A stretch of DNA of 64,000 bases from the NCBI RefSeq assembly GCF_023634645.1, contig NZ_JAMKMR010000004.1, positions 186,001 through 250,000 of the forward strand, written 5' to 3'. Position numbers and translations under genes: made by a program. Positions 49,031-60,093 of this stretch are shown one piece after another. The notes under the pieces were generated by a model. The model was not told the origin of the DNA, made no database searches, and saw only the letters and a list, made by a program, of their open reading frames with translations. The number at the start of each line of letters is the position of its first letter. Position 1 is the first letter of the stretch. Source of the stretch: Vibrio sinus. GTDB taxonomy: Bacteria > Pseudomonadota > Gammaproteobacteria > Enterobacterales > Vibrionaceae.

Positions 49031-49166
49031 TTTGCGGCCAATTATTTTTTACTATTAGGGTTGAAAAGCGCTATTTTAACGCCATCTATCAATGAAGACT
49101 ATATTTTATACCCAGCTTTATCCGATAAAGATTGGATGGAAGAGTGAATAAAGGCTTAAATCCGGA

Positions 49167-49796
49167 ATGAGTAAACAAAAACATTCTGCCAGCTCAGGTC
49201 GTTGGTTGAAAGAACACTTTGATGACAAATATGTGAATGAGGCGAAGAAAAAAGGTTATCGCTCACGCGCTATATTCAAAATCGAAGAGATTCAAAACAA
49301 AGATCAGTTGATCAAGCCGGGAATGACGGTCGTCGACTTAGGTGCTGCTCCGGGTGGTTGGTCTCAATATGCGGCCAATATAGTTGGAGATGAGGGGCAG
49401 GTCATTGCCTGCGATATTTTACCCATGGATTCCATTGCGGGCGTTGCTTTCTTGCAAGGTGACTTTCGTGAAGAGTCTGTACTAGATGCGTTATTAGAAA
49501 GAATTCAACCAGATATGGTCGATATTGTGATGTCTGACATGGCTCCAAACATGGCTGGCAATTTATCTGTCGATCAGCCGCGCGCTATGTATTTGGTTGA
49601 GCTAGCATTAGATATGTGTCGACAAGTTCTCGCACCTAGTGGTAGTTTTGTTGTTAAGGTCTTCCAAGGAGAAGGGTTTGACCAATATGTGAAAGAAGTG
49701 CGCGACATGTTTAGAACGGTTAAGATCAGAAAGCCTGATTCTTCAAGGGCTCGATCCCGTGAAGTGTATGTTGTAGCGACTGGTTACAAAGGCTAA
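49167..49796 (+). CDS. rlmE: 23S rRNA 2'-O-ribose U2552 methyltransferase
   Basis: This 209-residue FtsJ-type enzyme methylates U2552 in the A loop, a late step of 50S assembly. [22 protein letters not shown] provides the catalytic K near residue 33; [14 protein letters not shown] binds [15 protein letters not shown] and [13 protein letters not shown] supply the catalytic D and K. ftsH follows after 99 bases, as in E. coli. Confidence 0.96.
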   Translation: MSKQKHSASSGRWLKEHFDDKYVNEAKKKGYRSRAIFKIEEIQNKDQLIKPGMTVVDLGAAPGGWSQYAANIVGDEGQVIACDILPMDSIAGVAFLQGDFREESVLDALLERIQPDMVDIVMSDMAPNMAGNLSVDQPRAMYLVELALDMCRQVLAPSGSFVVKVFQGEGFDQYVKEVRDMFRTVKIRKPDSSRARSREVYVVATGYKG

Positions 49797-49895
49797 CGGA
49801 TTAACCTCTAAATGTTAAATTTTATAGTATAGCTACAGCTTTGAAACTGTAGTACCCTACCTTTAATTACAATTAGTTATCGAGAGGCTGACACC

Positions 49896-51872
49896 TTGAG
49901 TGACATGGCAAAAAATTTAATTCTGTGGCTTGTTATTGCTGTAGTTTTGATGTCGGTATTCCAAAGTTTTGGACCTGGCAGCAACGATGGGAAAACCATC
50001 GATTACTCCACGTTTGTACATGAAGTTGGTCAAGGCCAAATTCAGGAAGCGACATTTAAAGGTGAGCAGATCTCATTTACACGTAATGGCGTAAGTGGCA
50101 AATACACCACTTACATGCCAGTTTATGATAATAAAATCCTAGATGATTTGATTAATCAAAACGTGAAAGTGAAAGGCACTCCGCCTGAAGAGCAAAGCTT
50201 ACTAAGTACTATCTTTATTTCTTGGTTCCCAATGATCTTACTGATTGGTGTGTGGATTTTCTTCATGCGTCAAATGCAAGGCGGCGGCGGTAAAGGCGCT
50301 ATGTCTTTCGGTAAGAGCAAAGCTCGCATGATGAGCGAAGAGCAAATCAAAACCACTTTTGCCGACGTGGCAGGGTGTGATGAAGCCAAAGAAGACGTGA
50401 AAGAGCTGGTAGATTACCTACGTGATCCAAGCCGTTTCCAAAAGCTGGGTGGTAAAATTCCAACGGGTGTGTTGATGGTTGGTCCTCCTGGTACGGGTAA
50501 AACGCTATTGGCGAAAGCCATTGCCGGTGAAGCTAAAGTACCGTTTTTCACTATCTCAGGTTCTGACTTCGTTGAAATGTTTGTTGGTGTGGGTGCATCA
50601 CGTGTTCGTGACATGTTTGAACAAGCGAAGAAAGCCGCGCCTTGTATCATCTTTATCGACGAAATTGACGCTGTAGGTCGCCAACGTGGTGCAGGTGTTG
50701 GTGGTGGTCACGATGAACGTGAGCAAACCTTGAACCAAATGCTGGTTGAAATGGATGGCTTCGAAGGTAACGAAGGTATCATCGTTATCGCTGCAACCAA
50801 CCGCCCAGATGTTCTAGACCCTGCATTACTGCGTCCTGGCCGTTTTGACCGCCAAGTTGTAGTTGGTTTGCCAGATGTACGTGGCCGTGAGCAAATTCTG
50901 AAAGTTCACATGCGTAAAGTGCCATTGGCTGGTGATGTTGAACCATCTTTGATTGCCCGTGGTACACCAGGCTTCTCAGGGGCTGATCTTGCTAACCTTG
51001 TGAACGAAGCTGCATTGTTTGCTGCACGCGGCAACAAGCGCAACGTTTCTATGGTTGAGTTTGAACTGGCTAAAGACAAAATCATGATGGGTGCAGAGCG
51101 CCGCTCTATGGTGATGTCGGAAGAAACCAAAGAGTCAACGGCCTATCATGAAGCGGGCCATGCCATTGTTGGTCGTTTGGTGCCTGAGCACGATCCTGTA
51201 TACAAGGTTTCAATCATTCCACGTGGTCGCGCATTAGGTGTGACTATGTATCTGCCTGAGCAAGACAGAGTGAGCATGTCTCGTCAGCATCTTGAATCGA
51301 TGATTTCAAGCCTTTACGGTGGTCGCCTTGCCGAAGAGCTCATTTACGGCGCGGATAAAGTCTCTACTGGTGCTTCAAACGATATTGAACGTGCCACAGA
51401 CATTGCGCGTAAAATGGTGACTCAATGGGGCTTCTCTGAAAAACTTGGTCCACTTCTTTATGCTGAAGAAGAAGGCGAAGTGTTCTTAGGCCGTAGCGTA
51501 ACTCAGACCAAGCATATGTCTGACGACACCGCTAAGCTGATTGATGATGAAGTTCGCACTCTGATTGATCGTAACTACGACAGAGCGAAAAAAATCCTCG
51601 AAGATAATATGGACATCATGCATTCGATGAAAGATGCATTGATGAAGTATGAGACGATCGATGCTGGTCAAATTGACGATTTGATGGAACGCAAAGCTGA
51701 CATCCGTGAGCCTGCTGGCTGGGGTGATCAAGCAAACAAATCAGACGACAATAAACCAGAAGAGAAAAAGCCAGTTGCTGAAGAAAAACCAGCATCTGAA
51801 TCTTCTGAAAAGCCTGTTGAAACTTCTGAAGCCGCACCTAGCGAGCCAACGGATAAAAAAGACGGCGAATAA
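49896..51872 (+). CDS. ftsH: ATP-dependent zinc metalloprotease FtsH
   Basis: This 658-residue membrane-anchored AAA+ protease has two N-terminal spans ([19 protein letters not shown] and [19 protein letters not shown]) flanking a periplasmic domain. The ATPase carries [19 protein letters not shown] and the second region of homology; the zinc motif HEAGH is near residue 419. It degrades LpxC, sigma-32 and damaged membrane proteins in E. coli. The start is TTG (MSDMAKNL), because GAGAGG lies 9 bases before it and 18 before the ATG of MAKNL, the E. coli start. The C-terminus is an acidic Lys/Glu/Pro/Ser-rich tail. Confidence 0.96.
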   Translation: MSDMAKNLILWLVIAVVLMSVFQSFGPGSNDGKTIDYSTFVHEVGQGQIQEATFKGEQISFTRNGVSGKYTTYMPVYDNKILDDLINQNVKVKGTPPEEQSLLSTIFISWFPMILLIGVWIFFMRQMQGGGGKGAMSFGKSKARMMSEEQIKTTFADVAGCDEAKEDVKELVDYLRDPSRFQKLGGKIPTGVLMVGPPGTGKTLLAKAIAGEAKVPFFTISGSDFVEMFVGVGASRVRDMFEQAKKAAPCIIFIDEIDAVGRQRGAGVGGGHDEREQTLNQMLVEMDGFEGNEGIIVIAATNRPDVLDPALLRPGRFDRQVVVGLPDVRGREQILKVHMRKVPLAGDVEPSLIARGTPGFSGADLANLVNEAALFAARGNKRNVSMVEFELAKDKIMMGAERRSMVMSEETKESTAYHEAGHAIVGRLVPEHDPVYKVSIIPRGRALGVTMYLPEQDRVSMSRQHLESMISSLYGGRLAEELIYGADKVSTGASNDIERATDIARKMVTQWGFSEKLGPLLYAEEEGEVFLGRSVTQTKHMSDDTAKLIDDEVRTLIDRNYDRAKKILEDNMDIMHSMKDALMKYETIDAGQIDDLMERKADIREPAGWGDQANKSDDNKPEEKKPVAEEKPASESSEKPVETSEAAPSEPTDKKDGE

Positions 51873-51887
51873 TATCAGTGTTACTAA

Positions 51888-51915
51888 AAGCCCCGGGTTT
51901 TGCTCGGGGCTTTTT
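51888..51915 (+). terminator. Intrinsic terminator after ftsH
   Basis: AAGCCCCG / CGGGGCTT around a 9-base loop is followed by TTT. folP-glmM transcription must read through or start anew. Confidence 0.9.
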
Positions 51916-51956
51916 GTTCTTATCTCTCTCATCTAGTCCAATAAGTTGATACCCAC

Positions 51957-52787
51957 ATGATTATTAAAAGTAAAAACAAGCAGTTGGATTTGACCACCCC
52001 ACAAGTGATGGGAATACTCAATGTCACACCAGATTCGTTCTCTGATGGCGGTAAGTTCACCACGATTGAGCGGGCTGTCGAGCAAGCGGAACAAATGATC
52101 CGAGCTGGAGCCAGCATTATCGATGTTGGTGGTGAATCGACTCGGCCTGGTGCACCTGATGTAGAGCTTGAAGAAGAACTGCAAAGAGTGATTCCTATTA
52201 TTCAAGCGATACGCGAAAAGCATGACGTGTGGATTTCGATTGATACCAGCAAAGCGGAAGTGATGAGGCAGGCTGTTGAAGCTGGCGCTGATCTGATTAA
52301 TGACGTCCGTGCATTGCAAGAGCCTGGGGCGTTAGAGGTTGCTGCGCAAGCTAACGTACCGATTTGCTTAATGCATATGCAAGGGCAACCGAGAACCATG
52401 CAATCAAATCCAACCTATAATCATGTGCTGGATGATATTAAGCACTTCTTGGATGAAAGAATTACCGCTTGTGAGTCAGCTGGAATCAGCCGCGATCAAT
52501 TGATTCTCGACCCTGGTTTTGGTTTTGGTAAAACTTTTCCTCACAATTACCATTTGCTTGCCAACTTAGAAGAGCTGCATAAGCTCGGGTTACCTTTGTT
52601 AGTGGGGATGTCGAGAAAATCAATGCTGTTTAAGCTGCTTGAAAAATCGCCTTCAGAAGTTATTGGTGCAAGTATTGCTTGCGCCACAATAGCGGCAACG
52701 AAAGGGGCACACATCATTCGTGTTCATGACGTAGCCGAAACAATGGATGCAGTAAAGATTGTTAGCATCACTGCAGAGAATAAATAA
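51957..52787 (+). CDS. folP: Dihydropteroate synthase
   Basis: This 276-residue TIM-barrel enzyme condenses the FolK product with p-aminobenzoate and is the sulfonamide target. MGILNVTPDSFSDGGKF, AGASIIDVGGESTRPGA, the LILDPGFGFGKT loop and the C-terminal RVHDV are signatures. No strong ribosome site precedes the ATG. It is followed by glmM as in E. coli (ftsH-folP-glmM-secG). Confidence 0.95.
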   Translation: MIIKSKNKQLDLTTPQVMGILNVTPDSFSDGGKFTTIERAVEQAEQMIRAGASIIDVGGESTRPGAPDVELEEELQRVIPIIQAIREKHDVWISIDTSKAEVMRQAVEAGADLINDVRALQEPGALEVAAQANVPICLMHMQGQPRTMQSNPTYNHVLDDIKHFLDERITACESAGISRDQLILDPGFGFGKTFPHNYHLLANLEELHKLGLPLLVGMSRKSMLFKLLEKSPSEVIGASIACATIAATKGAHIIRVHDVAETMDAVKIVSITAENK

Positions 52788-52855
52788 CCTTTTACTGCAA
52801 CGAATGTGGTAAGAGACGAAAATACAGACATTAGAAGTTTAGATAGGAATGTCAC

Positions 52856-54196
52856 ATGTCAAATAAAAGACGTTACTTTGGCACCGACGGTGTGCGTGGA
52901 AAAGTTGGCCAATACCCAATCACTCCCGATTTTGTTTTGAAACTTGGTTGGGCAGCGGGACGCGTGTTGGCAAAACAAGGAACCAAAAAGGTCATTATTG
53001 GTAAAGATACGCGTATCTCAGGTTATATGTTGGAATCTGCTCTTGAGGCAGGTTTGGCTGCGGCAGGCCTAAAGGCCACTTTTACCGGGCCAATGCCAAC
53101 GCCAGCCGTTGCTTATTTGACGCAAACGTTCCGAGCAGAGGCCGGTATTGTGATCTCGGCCTCTCATAATCCTTTTTACGATAACGGCATCAAGTTCTTT
53201 TCTTCAGAAGGCACTAAGCTTCCAGATGAGATTGAATTGGCCATCGAAGCCGAGCTAGACAAACAAATTGAATGTGTGGATTCCGCGCAATTAGGTAAAG
53301 CAAGTCGCTTAACCGATGCAGCGGGCCGTTATATTGAGTTTTGTAAAAGCACTTTCCCTAGCCGATTGAGTTTGGCTGGGTTAAAAATCGTGGTCGATTG
53401 CGCGCATGGTGCGACTTACCATATTGCGCCTAGCGTGTTTAAAGAACTTGGCGCAAACGTGGTTGCCATGGGGGTGGACCCTGATGGCCTTAACATTAAT
53501 GATCAGGTTGGTGCGACAGACGTGAACGCGTTGCAGCAACGAGTTCTGGAAGAGAACGTGGATCTCGGCTTGGCATTTGATGGTGACGGTGATCGTCTTA
53601 TCATGGTCGATGAGAAGGGCAATAAGATTGATGGTGACCAAATTGCCTTTATTATTGCGCGTGATATGCAAAGGCGTGGCGAGCTTGAAGGCGGCGTTGT
53701 TGGAACGTCAATGACCAACCTTGGCATGGAAAAAGGCCTAGAGAAACTAGGTATACCATTGATTCGAGCCGCGGTAGGCGATCGATACGTGATGGAGCAG
53801 CTGTTAGAAAATGGCTGGAAGATAGGCGCAGAAAACTCAGGCCATATTATCTTACTCGACAAGGTCACAACGGGAGACGCAATAGTTGCAGCGCTTCAAG
53901 TTCTGGCTTCAGTGGTAGATAGCAAGCAATCACTCAATCAGCTCTCGCAAGGTATGACGCTTTATCCACAAGTACTAGAAAATGTTCGTTTTAGTGGCGA
54001 TAGTAATCCTTTGGAGGCTGAAGCGGTCAAAGCGGCCGTTGTGGACGTAGAGGCAGAATTAGGTAATAAGGGAAGAGTATTACTACGTAAATCCGGTACT
54101 GAGCCCCTATTAAGAGTGATGGTGGAAGGGGAAGATGATCAGCTAGTTCGCTCTTCGGCACTAAAAATTGCTGAAGCGGTCAAGGCAAGTTGTTAA
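52856..54196 (+). CDS. glmM: Phosphoglucosamine mutase
   Basis: This 446-residue enzyme interconverts glucosamine-6-P and -1-P for UDP-GlcNAc, hence for peptidoglycan and LPS. The phosphoserine is S103 in [19 protein letters not shown] binds Mg2+, and [13 protein letters not shown] is the phosphate-binding loop. It is 68 bases after folP and probably co-transcribed. No clear terminator follows. Confidence 0.96.
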   Translation: MSNKRRYFGTDGVRGKVGQYPITPDFVLKLGWAAGRVLAKQGTKKVIIGKDTRISGYMLESALEAGLAAAGLKATFTGPMPTPAVAYLTQTFRAEAGIVISASHNPFYDNGIKFFSSEGTKLPDEIELAIEAELDKQIECVDSAQLGKASRLTDAAGRYIEFCKSTFPSRLSLAGLKIVVDCAHGATYHIAPSVFKELGANVVAMGVDPDGLNINDQVGATDVNALQQRVLEENVDLGLAFDGDGDRLIMVDEKGNKIDGDQIAFIIARDMQRRGELEGGVVGTSMTNLGMEKGLEKLGIPLIRAAVGDRYVMEQLLENGWKIGAENSGHIILLDKVTTGDAIVAALQVLASVVDSKQSLNQLSQGMTLYPQVLENVRFSGDSNPLEAEAVKAAVVDVEAELGNKGRVLLRKSGTEPLLRVMVEGEDDQLVRSSALKIAEAVKASC

Positions 54197-54318
54197 TTTT
54201 GTGGTGGAATCCTCAGCTCTAGCTGATGGAGTTAAGCGATATAAAAGGTTAACAATTAGTCATTTGTCCCTTTTTTAATCGTTTAAACCGTAAGAGACGA
54301 CTTTTTTATAATTTTTAC

Positions 54319-54347
54319 TTGTCAGCGTGACGGTGTTTCGCTAGTAT
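54319..54347 (+). promoter_or_regulatory. Promoter of secG
   Basis: TTGTCA and TAGTAT are 17 bases apart. The GC-rich stretch GCCCGGCC after the -10 hexamer is the type of discriminator found at growth-rate-controlled promoters. Start expected near 54354. Confidence 0.6.
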
Positions 54348-54379
54348 TGCCCGGCCTTCAGCAAAGGAGGTCGCTAGCT

Positions 54380-54517
54380 TTGCCCTGGAATCACATTTTT
54401 CGGCGCGCTGGCTCAACAATTTGGAACATAGGTGGAAAGAATGTTTACGATTCTACTTGTGATTTACCTGTTGGTCGCAGTCGGTGTAATTGGCCTAGTG
54501 TTGATACAGCAAGGTAA
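54380..54517 (+). other. Possible upstream ORF overlapping the secG start
   Basis: A perfect AAAGGAGG (54363-54370) lies 9 bases before a TTG that opens a 45-codon frame (LPWNHIFRR...) running into secG in another frame. The peptide resembles nothing known. The strong ribosome site is otherwise unexplained, as secG has its own AGGTGG. Confidence 0.25.
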
Positions 54518-54803
54518 AGGCGCAGATATGGGAGCCTCTTTTGGCTCTGGAGCATCAAACACAGTATTTGGTGCCAGTGGATCGGGTAACTTTTTAACTC
54601 GATCAACAGCGATTTTAGCTACAGCATTTTTCATCCTTAGCTTAGTTTTGGGAAATCTTTCGACTTCTCATAAATCTGACTCACAGTGGGTTGACCCGGC
54701 ACAAGGCCAGGTTCAGCAACAAACCACAACGACTCAGAAGACAGCTACGGATACTAAGAGTGAAGTTCCTGCTAAGAAAAAAGACAGCGAAATTCCTCAA
54801 TAA
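54441..54803 (+). CDS. secG: Protein translocase subunit SecG
   Basis: This 120-residue SecYEG subunit has two spans, [25 protein letters not shown] and the [21 protein letters not shown] segment, linked by the conserved [20 protein letters not shown]. The polar Gln/Thr/Lys-rich tail varies between species. The start is MFTILL, with AGGTGG 6 bases upstream; a GTG three codons earlier is less likely. tRNA-Leu(GAG) follows as in E. coli (secG-leuU). Confidence 0.95.
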   Translation: MFTILLVIYLLVAVGVIGLVLIQQGKGADMGASFGSGASNTVFGASGSGNFLTRSTAILATAFFILSLVLGNLSTSHKSDSQWVDPAQGQVQQQTTTTQKTATDTKSEVPAKKKDSEIPQ

Positions 54804-54816
54804 TCAAATTATTGAT

Positions 54817-54900
54817 GCCGAGATGGTGAAATTGGTAGACACGCTAGCATGAGGTGCTAGTGCCTTAGGTGTGAGGGTTCGAGTCCCTCTCTCGGCACCA
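54817..54900 (+). tRNA. leuU: tRNA-Leu (anticodon GAG)
   Basis: The acceptor arms GCCGAGA / TCTCGGC close, with A73 and an encoded CCA. The anticodon arm CTAGC-ATGAGGT-GCTAG reads GAG. A type II long variable arm and GGTTCGAGTCC T-loop are present. The place after secG is that of E. coli leuU. Confidence 0.96.
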
Positions 54901-54912
54901 TGATTTACAAAC

Positions 54913-54940
54913 TTGTAAAACACTTTGTAGAGCGTATAAT
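54913..54940 (+). promoter_or_regulatory. Promoter of tRNA-fMet / rimP-nusA-infB operon
   Basis: TTGTAA and a perfect TATAAT are 16 bases apart, 14 bases before the tRNA-fMet 5' end. This should drive metY and, by read-through, the translation-factor operon. Confidence 0.75.
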
Positions 54941-54954
54941 GCTTTGCAGTCGGA

Positions 54955-55031
<77 letters not shown>

Positions 55032-55160
55032 ATCCCTTAGCCATTGTTTTAGATAGGCTTTTGGATAGAGTGGGCAAGTTTGTGCAGTGAACAGACTCAC
55101 TGCAAGTTAGATACGAACCTCGCTAAGGCAAGGCAAATATTTAACTTATCAGGGTCCAGC

Positions 55161-55193
55161 AACAAAAAACCCCGACGTTCGGGGTTTTTTGTT
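55161..55193 (+). terminator. Strong intrinsic terminator after tRNA-fMet
   Basis: ACCCCGA / TCGGGGT forms the core of a nearly perfect palindrome, with A-run and T-run arms (AACAAAAAA and TTTTTTGTT). It limits read-through from the tRNA promoter into rimP. Confidence 0.92.
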
Positions 55194-55254
55194 ATCTAAA
55201 CTTTCTCTTTGTGATAAGGAGAAAAAGGTTTAGATGTTGCTTGGGATTTATTAT

Positions 55255-55274
55255 GGGCTCTGAGCCCTTTTTTT
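55255..55274 (+). terminator. Second terminator directly upstream of rimP
   Basis: GGGCT / AGCCC around CTG is followed by seven T, 18 bases before the rimP ATG. It lies within the leader of the rimP operon and so acts as an attenuator. Confidence 0.8.
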
Positions 55275-55292
55275 GTTTCTGGAGTGGTTTAA

Positions 55293-55748
55293 ATGACTGG
55301 TTTAGAAAGACAACTTACTGAAATGCTTGAAGCTCCAGTAATGGCTTCTGGGTATGAATTGGTTGGATTAGAGTTCATCCGCGCTGGCGAACATTCGACA
55401 TTGCGAATTTATATCGATCATGAGAATGGGATCAATGTTGATGACTGTGCAGAGGTTAGCCATCAAGTAAGTGCTGTTTTGGATGTTGAAGATCCAATTT
55501 CTGTGGCTTATAACCTTGAAGTTTCTTCACCAGGATTAGAAAGACCACTTTTCAAAGCAGCGCACTATGAGCAGTATATTGGTCACGAGGTGAGCATCGT
55601 TCTGAAAATGGCTGTTGGTAATCGTCGCAAATGGAAAGGCGTTATTCACTCTGTGGATGGCGAAACCATCTCGGTTACTGTCGAAGGACAAGAAGAACAA
55701 TTTGCGCTAAGCAATATTTCGAAAGCTAACCTGATCCCGAAATTTTAG
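55293..55748 (+). CDS. rimP: Ribosome maturation factor RimP
   Basis: This 151-residue protein is needed for 30S maturation. [31 protein letters not shown] at the N-terminus and the [12 protein letters not shown] motif are diagnostic; the C-terminal part is the Sm-like domain. TGGAG lies 8 bases before the ATG. First gene of the operon with nusA. Confidence 0.95.
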   Translation: MTGLERQLTEMLEAPVMASGYELVGLEFIRAGEHSTLRIYIDHENGINVDDCAEVSHQVSAVLDVEDPISVAYNLEVSSPGLERPLFKAAHYEQYIGHEVSIVLKMAVGNRRKWKGVIHSVDGETISVTVEGQEEQFALSNISKANLIPKF

Positions 55749-55784
55749 TTCTCCTAGAGAAAAGAGCTTAAGAGGCTAGATAGA

Positions 55785-57272
55785 ATGAGTAAAGAAATTT
55801 TAGCGGTAGTAGAGGCAGTTTCTAACGAGAAAGCGGTACCTCGTGAGCGTATTTTTGAAGCGTTGGAAATTGCGCTTGCCACATCAACAAAGAAAAAACA
55901 TGAAATGGACATTGATGTCCGGGTGGCAATTGACCGTAAAAGCGGTGAATTTGATACTTTCCGTCGCTGGGAAGTCGTGGAAGAAGTGGAATTCCCAACT
56001 AAGCAAATTTCACTTGAAGCCGCTCAATATGAAGACGACAGCATGGAAGTGGGCAGCTACGTTGAAGACGAAATCGAATCAGTGACATTCGATCGCATCA
56101 CAACGCAAACGGCAAAACAAGTGATCGTACAAAAAGTACGTGAAGCTGAGCGTGCACAAATCGTTGAACAGTTTATCGATAACGAAGGTGAACTGGTTAC
56201 TGGTGTGGTTAAGAAAGTTAACCGCGATACCATCGTGCTTGACCTAGGTAACAATGCAGAAGCGGTTATCCTACGTGAAGACCAGTTACCACGTGAAAAC
56301 TTCCGTTCTGGCGACCGCGTTCGTGGTCTACTGTACTCAGTTAAGCCAGAAGCGCGTGGCTTCCAATTGTTTGTTACCCGCTCTAAGCCTGAAATGCTGG
56401 CTGAGCTGTTCCGTGTTGAAGTGCCAGAAATCGGTGAAGAACTGATTGAACTTCGTGGCGCAGCACGTGATCCAGGTTCTCGTGCCAAGATCGCAGTAAA
56501 AACCAACGACAAGCGTATTGACCCTGTGGGTGCGTGTGTTGGTATGCGTGGCGCGCGTGTACAAGCGGTATCGGGTGAGCTCGGTGGTGAGCGTATCGAT
56601 ATCGTACTTTGGGATGATAACCCAGCGCAGTTTGTTATTAACGCCATGGCTCCAGCTGATGTAGCGTCTATCATCGTTGATGAAGATGCACACGCAATGG
56701 ACATTGCCGTTGAAGCGGATAACCTAGCACAAGCGATTGGCCGTAATGGTCAAAACGTACGTTTGGCTTCTCAACTAACAGGTTGGGAACTGAATGTAAT
56801 GACAGTTGAAGACCTACAGAAAAAGCACCAAGAAGAGTCCACAGCTTCTATCGAGAACTTTATGAAGTATCTTGATATTGAACAGGATTTTGCGGAGATG
56901 CTTGTTGAAGAAGGTTTCTCAACACTTGAAGAAGTCGCTTATGTTCCGGTTAACGAGTTGCTCGAAATCGATGGTTTAAATGAAGAAATCATTGAAGAGC
57001 TACGTAGCCGTGCAAAAGAAGCGCTAACCACGCTTGCATTGGCGCAGGAAGAATCATTTGAAGGCTTAGAGCCAGCAGAAGACTTGCTAGCGCTAGAAGG
57101 TTTAGAGCGCGAAATGGCATTTAAATTGGCAGCAAAAGGCGTAGCAACGCTAGAAGATTTAGCTGACCAAGGCATTGACGAGCTAGAAGGTATCGAAGGA
57201 CTGACAGAAGAGCGTGCAGGCGAACTGATCATGGCAGCTCGTAACATCTGTTGGTTTGGCGACGAAGAATAA
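55785..57272 (+). CDS. nusA: Transcription termination/antitermination factor NusA
   Basis: This 495-residue factor binds RNA polymerase and affects pausing, termination and antitermination. In order: N-terminal polymerase-binding domain (1-130), S1 domain ([21 protein letters not shown]), KH1 and KH2 ([42 protein letters not shown]) and two acidic AR repeats at the C-terminus. Length equals E. coli NusA. It probably autoregulates this operon through the two leader terminators. Confidence 0.96.
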   Translation: MSKEILAVVEAVSNEKAVPRERIFEALEIALATSTKKKHEMDIDVRVAIDRKSGEFDTFRRWEVVEEVEFPTKQISLEAAQYEDDSMEVGSYVEDEIESVTFDRITTQTAKQVIVQKVREAERAQIVEQFIDNEGELVTGVVKKVNRDTIVLDLGNNAEAVILREDQLPRENFRSGDRVRGLLYSVKPEARGFQLFVTRSKPEMLAELFRVEVPEIGEELIELRGAARDPGSRAKIAVKTNDKRIDPVGACVGMRGARVQAVSGELGGERIDIVLWDDNPAQFVINAMAPADVASIIVDEDAHAMDIAVEADNLAQAIGRNGQNVRLASQLTGWELNVMTVEDLQKKHQEESTASIENFMKYLDIEQDFAEMLVEEGFSTLEEVAYVPVNELLEIDGLNEEIIEELRSRAKEALTTLALAQEESFEGLEPAEDLLALEGLEREMAFKLAAKGVATLEDLADQGIDELEGIEGLTEERAGELIMAARNICWFGDEE

Positions 57273-57293
57273 TTTCAGCAAGGAGGTAGCGGT

Positions 57294-60005
57294 ATGACAG
57301 AACTTACAGTTAAAACACTGAGTGACGAAATTGGTACGCCAGTTGACCGTTTGTTAGAACAACTTGCTGATGCAGGCATGAACAAATCTAGTGCGGATAA
57401 TGTGACTGAGGATGAGAAGCAACAACTTCTTGCTCACCTTAAAAAAGAACATGGTGACACTCAGGGCGAAGCAGCTCCGACTAGATTGACATTGCAGCGC
57501 AAAACTCGCAGCACGCTTAGCGTTAACGCTGGCGGCGGTAAGAGCAAGAATGTGCAAGTTGAAGTGCGTAAGAAACGTACGTACGTAAAACGCAGTGCAA
57601 TCGAAGATGAAGCGAAACGTGAAGCAGAAGAACAAGCGAAACGTGAAGCGGAAGAAAAAGCCCAACGCGAAGCAGAAGAACAAGCCAAGCGTGAAGCGGA
57701 AGAAAAAGCCAAGCGTGAAGCTGAAGAGAAAGCTAAGCGCGAAGCGGAAGAAAAAGTAAAACGTGAAGCTGAAGAAAAAGCCAAACGTGAAGCTCAAGAG
57801 AAAGCAAAACGTGATGCAGAAGAAAATGCGGATCGTGATGCTGAAGATAAATTAAAGCAAGAAGCAGCAAAAATTGAGGCCGACGAACTTAAACGTCGTC
57901 AGGAAGAAGAAGCTAGGCGTAAAGCTGAAGAGGAAAGTCAGCGCAAGCTTGAAGAAGCTCGCGAAATGGCTGAGAAAAACAAAGAGCGTTGGTCTGCTGC
58001 AGAAAAGAAAAAGGGTGATATGGAAGATACAGATTACCATGTAACGACTTCACGTTATGCACGTGAAGCCGAAGATGAAGCAGATCGTCGTGAAGAGAAC
58101 TCTCGTCGCAAGAAGAAGAAAAAGCCTGCTGGTAACGATCAAGATAATGATCGCGGTGGCCGTAACCAACGTGGTAAAGGTCGCAACAAAGGCAAGCTAG
58201 CTAAACCTACTTCTATGCAACATGGCTTCGATAAAACGGCGACCGTTGCAAAACAAGACGTTGTGATCGGTGAAACGATTGTTGTTTCTGAACTGGCAAA
58301 CAAAATGTCAGTAAAAGGCACTGAAGTCATTAAGGTAATGATGAAGATGGGCGCGATGGCAACCATCAACCAAGTCATTGACCAAGAGACTGCACAGCTA
58401 GTTGCTGAAGAAATGGGTCACAAGGTTGTTCTACGTAAAGAGAACGAGCTAGAGGAAGCGGTACTTTCAGATCGCGACCATGACGCTGAAGCGATTCACC
58501 GTGCACCTGTTGTGACTATCATGGGTCACGTAGACCATGGTAAAACGTCGACACTAGACTACATTCGTCGTGCACACGTTGCGTCTGGTGAAGCCGGGGG
58601 TATTACCCAGCACATCGGTGCGTACCACGTAGAAACTGACAATGGCATGATCACCTTCCTGGATACTCCAGGACACGCAGCCTTTACTGCGATGCGTGCA
58701 CGTGGTGCTCAAGCGACCGATATTGTTATTTTGGTTGTAGCGGCGGACGATGGTGTGATGCCTCAAACTATCGAAGCTATCCAGCACGCAAAAGCGGCAC
58801 AAGTGCCACTGATTGTTGCGGTAAACAAAATCGATAAAGAAGATGCGAACCCAGACAACGTTAAAAACGAACTGGCTCAGTACGATGTGATCCCTGAAGA
58901 GTGGGGCGGTGAGAACATGTTTGTTCACATCTCTGCAAAACAAGGCACTAACATCGAAGGTCTTCTAGAAGCAATTCTTCTACAAGCTGAAGTTCTTGAG
59001 CTGACTGCGGTTGCAGATGGCATGGCTTCAGGTGTTGTGGTTGAGTCTCGTCTTGATAAAGGTCGTGGTCCTGTTGCAACTGTACTGGTTCAATCTGGTA
59101 CGCTACGCAAAGGCGATATCGTACTTTGTGGTCAAGAATATGGCCGTGTTCGTGCGATGCGTGATGAAGTAGGTAACGAAGTGGTTGAAGCTGGCCCATC
59201 TATCCCTGTAGAGATCTTAGGTCTTTCAGGTGTGCCTTCTTCTGGTGACGAAGCGACTGTCGTACGTGATGAGCGTAAAGCACGTGAAGTTGCTAACTAC
59301 CGTCAAGGTAAATTCCGTGACGTGAAACTAGCACGTCAACAGAAAGCTAAGCTAGAGAACATGTTCTCTAACATGGCAGCAGGTGATGTTGCTGAGCTGA
59401 ACGTGGTACTTAAAGCTGACGTACAAGGTTCTGTAGAAGCAATTTCTGACTCACTACTGAAACTATCAACTGACGAAGTGAAAGTGAACATCGTTGGCTC
59501 TGGCGTAGGTGGTATTACAGAAACTGATGCCGTACTTGCTGCTGCTTCTAACGCGATTATCCTTGGCTTTAACGTTCGTGCGGATGCATCTGCTCGTCGT
59601 ACTGTTGAGACAGAAAACCTAGATCTTCGTTACTACTCAATCATTTACCAATTGATTGATGAAGTGAAACAAGCGATGGGCGGTATGCTTGCTCCTGAAT
59701 TCAAACAAGAAATCAGCGGTCTTGCAGAAGTGCGTGATGTATTTAAGTCTCCAAAACTTGGCGCAATTGCAGGTTGTATGGTGACAGAAGGTATCATCAA
59801 GCGTAACAACCCAATCCGTGTACTTCGCGATAACGTGGTTATCTATGAAGGTGAGCTTGAGTCACTACGTCGCTTTAAAGACGATGTACAAGAAGTGAAA
59901 AACGGCTACGAATGTGGTATCGGCGTTAAGAACTACAATGATGTTCGCGTTGGTGACCAAATCGAAGTATTCGAGGTCGTTGAAGTTAAGAGAACACTAG
60001 ATTAA
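57294..60005 (+). CDS. infB: Translation initiation factor IF-2
   Basis: This 903-residue GTPase brings fMet-tRNA to the 30S subunit. An N-terminal IF2N domain (1-50) is followed by a very long charged linker (about 105-300) built of an 8-residue repeat. The G domain starts near 410 with GHVDHGKTS, then [15 protein letters not shown] and NKID. Domains II, III and the fMet-binding C-terminus (...VVEVKRTLD) follow. AAGGAGG lies 7 bases before the ATG. An internal start giving a shorter IF2-2 form is known in E. coli but was not located here. Confidence 0.96.
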   Translation: MTELTVKTLSDEIGTPVDRLLEQLADAGMNKSSADNVTEDEKQQLLAHLKKEHGDTQGEAAPTRLTLQRKTRSTLSVNAGGGKSKNVQVEVRKKRTYVKRSAIEDEAKREAEEQAKREAEEKAQREAEEQAKREAEEKAKREAEEKAKREAEEKVKREAEEKAKREAQEKAKRDAEENADRDAEDKLKQEAAKIEADELKRRQEEEARRKAEEESQRKLEEAREMAEKNKERWSAAEKKKGDMEDTDYHVTTSRYAREAEDEADRREENSRRKKKKKPAGNDQDNDRGGRNQRGKGRNKGKLAKPTSMQHGFDKTATVAKQDVVIGETIVVSELANKMSVKGTEVIKVMMKMGAMATINQVIDQETAQLVAEEMGHKVVLRKENELEEAVLSDRDHDAEAIHRAPVVTIMGHVDHGKTSTLDYIRRAHVASGEAGGITQHIGAYHVETDNGMITFLDTPGHAAFTAMRARGAQATDIVILVVAADDGVMPQTIEAIQHAKAAQVPLIVAVNKIDKEDANPDNVKNELAQYDVIPEEWGGENMFVHISAKQGTNIEGLLEAILLQAEVLELTAVADGMASGVVVESRLDKGRGPVATVLVQSGTLRKGDIVLCGQEYGRVRAMRDEVGNEVVEAGPSIPVEILGLSGVPSSGDEATVVRDERKAREVANYRQGKFRDVKLARQQKAKLENMFSNMAAGDVAELNVVLKADVQGSVEAISDSLLKLSTDEVKVNIVGSGVGGITETDAVLAAASNAIILGFNVRADASARRTVETENLDLRYYSIIYQLIDEVKQAMGGMLAPEFKQEISGLAEVRDVFKSPKLGAIAGCMVTEGIIKRNNPIRVLRDNVVIYEGELESLRRFKDDVQEVKNGYECGIGVKNYNDVRVGDQIEVFEVVEVKRTLD
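57612..57872 (+). repeat. Tandem 24-base repeat in infB encoding [12 protein letters not shown] octapeptides
   Basis: About ten consecutive 8-residue units, variations on AKREAEEK, begin at residue 107, decaying to ADRDAEDK and LKQEAAK at the end. At DNA level the unit is 24 bases (GCGAAACGTGAAGCGGAAGAA...). It should form a long single charged alpha helix. Copy number probably varies between strains by slippage. Confidence 0.9.
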
Positions 60006-60041
60006 TTGACTGACATCATTTAATTGGTTGTTACATACACC

Positions 60042-60071
60042 ATGGGGGGCTGGTTAGAACCATCCCCCCAT
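60042..60071 (+). other. Very stable hairpin between infB and rbfA
   Basis: ATGGGGGG / CCCCCCAT plus an inner TGGT / ACCA stem with a TAGA loop. Only TTCTTTCT follows, so it is a weak terminator at best. It ends 22 bases before the rbfA ATG and could be an RNA processing or stabilising site. Confidence 0.6.
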
Positions 60072-60093
60072 TCTTTCTATTGTGAGAAAAGAT

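Noticed and set aside
56057..56704. 215-codon open frame opposite to nusA
   Set aside because: Ser/Arg-rich shadow of the well-conserved S1/KH region of nusA.
57612..57872. Regular 24-base repeats considered as a CRISPR-like array
   Set aside because: The units are contiguous without spacers, in frame with infB and encode a charged helix.
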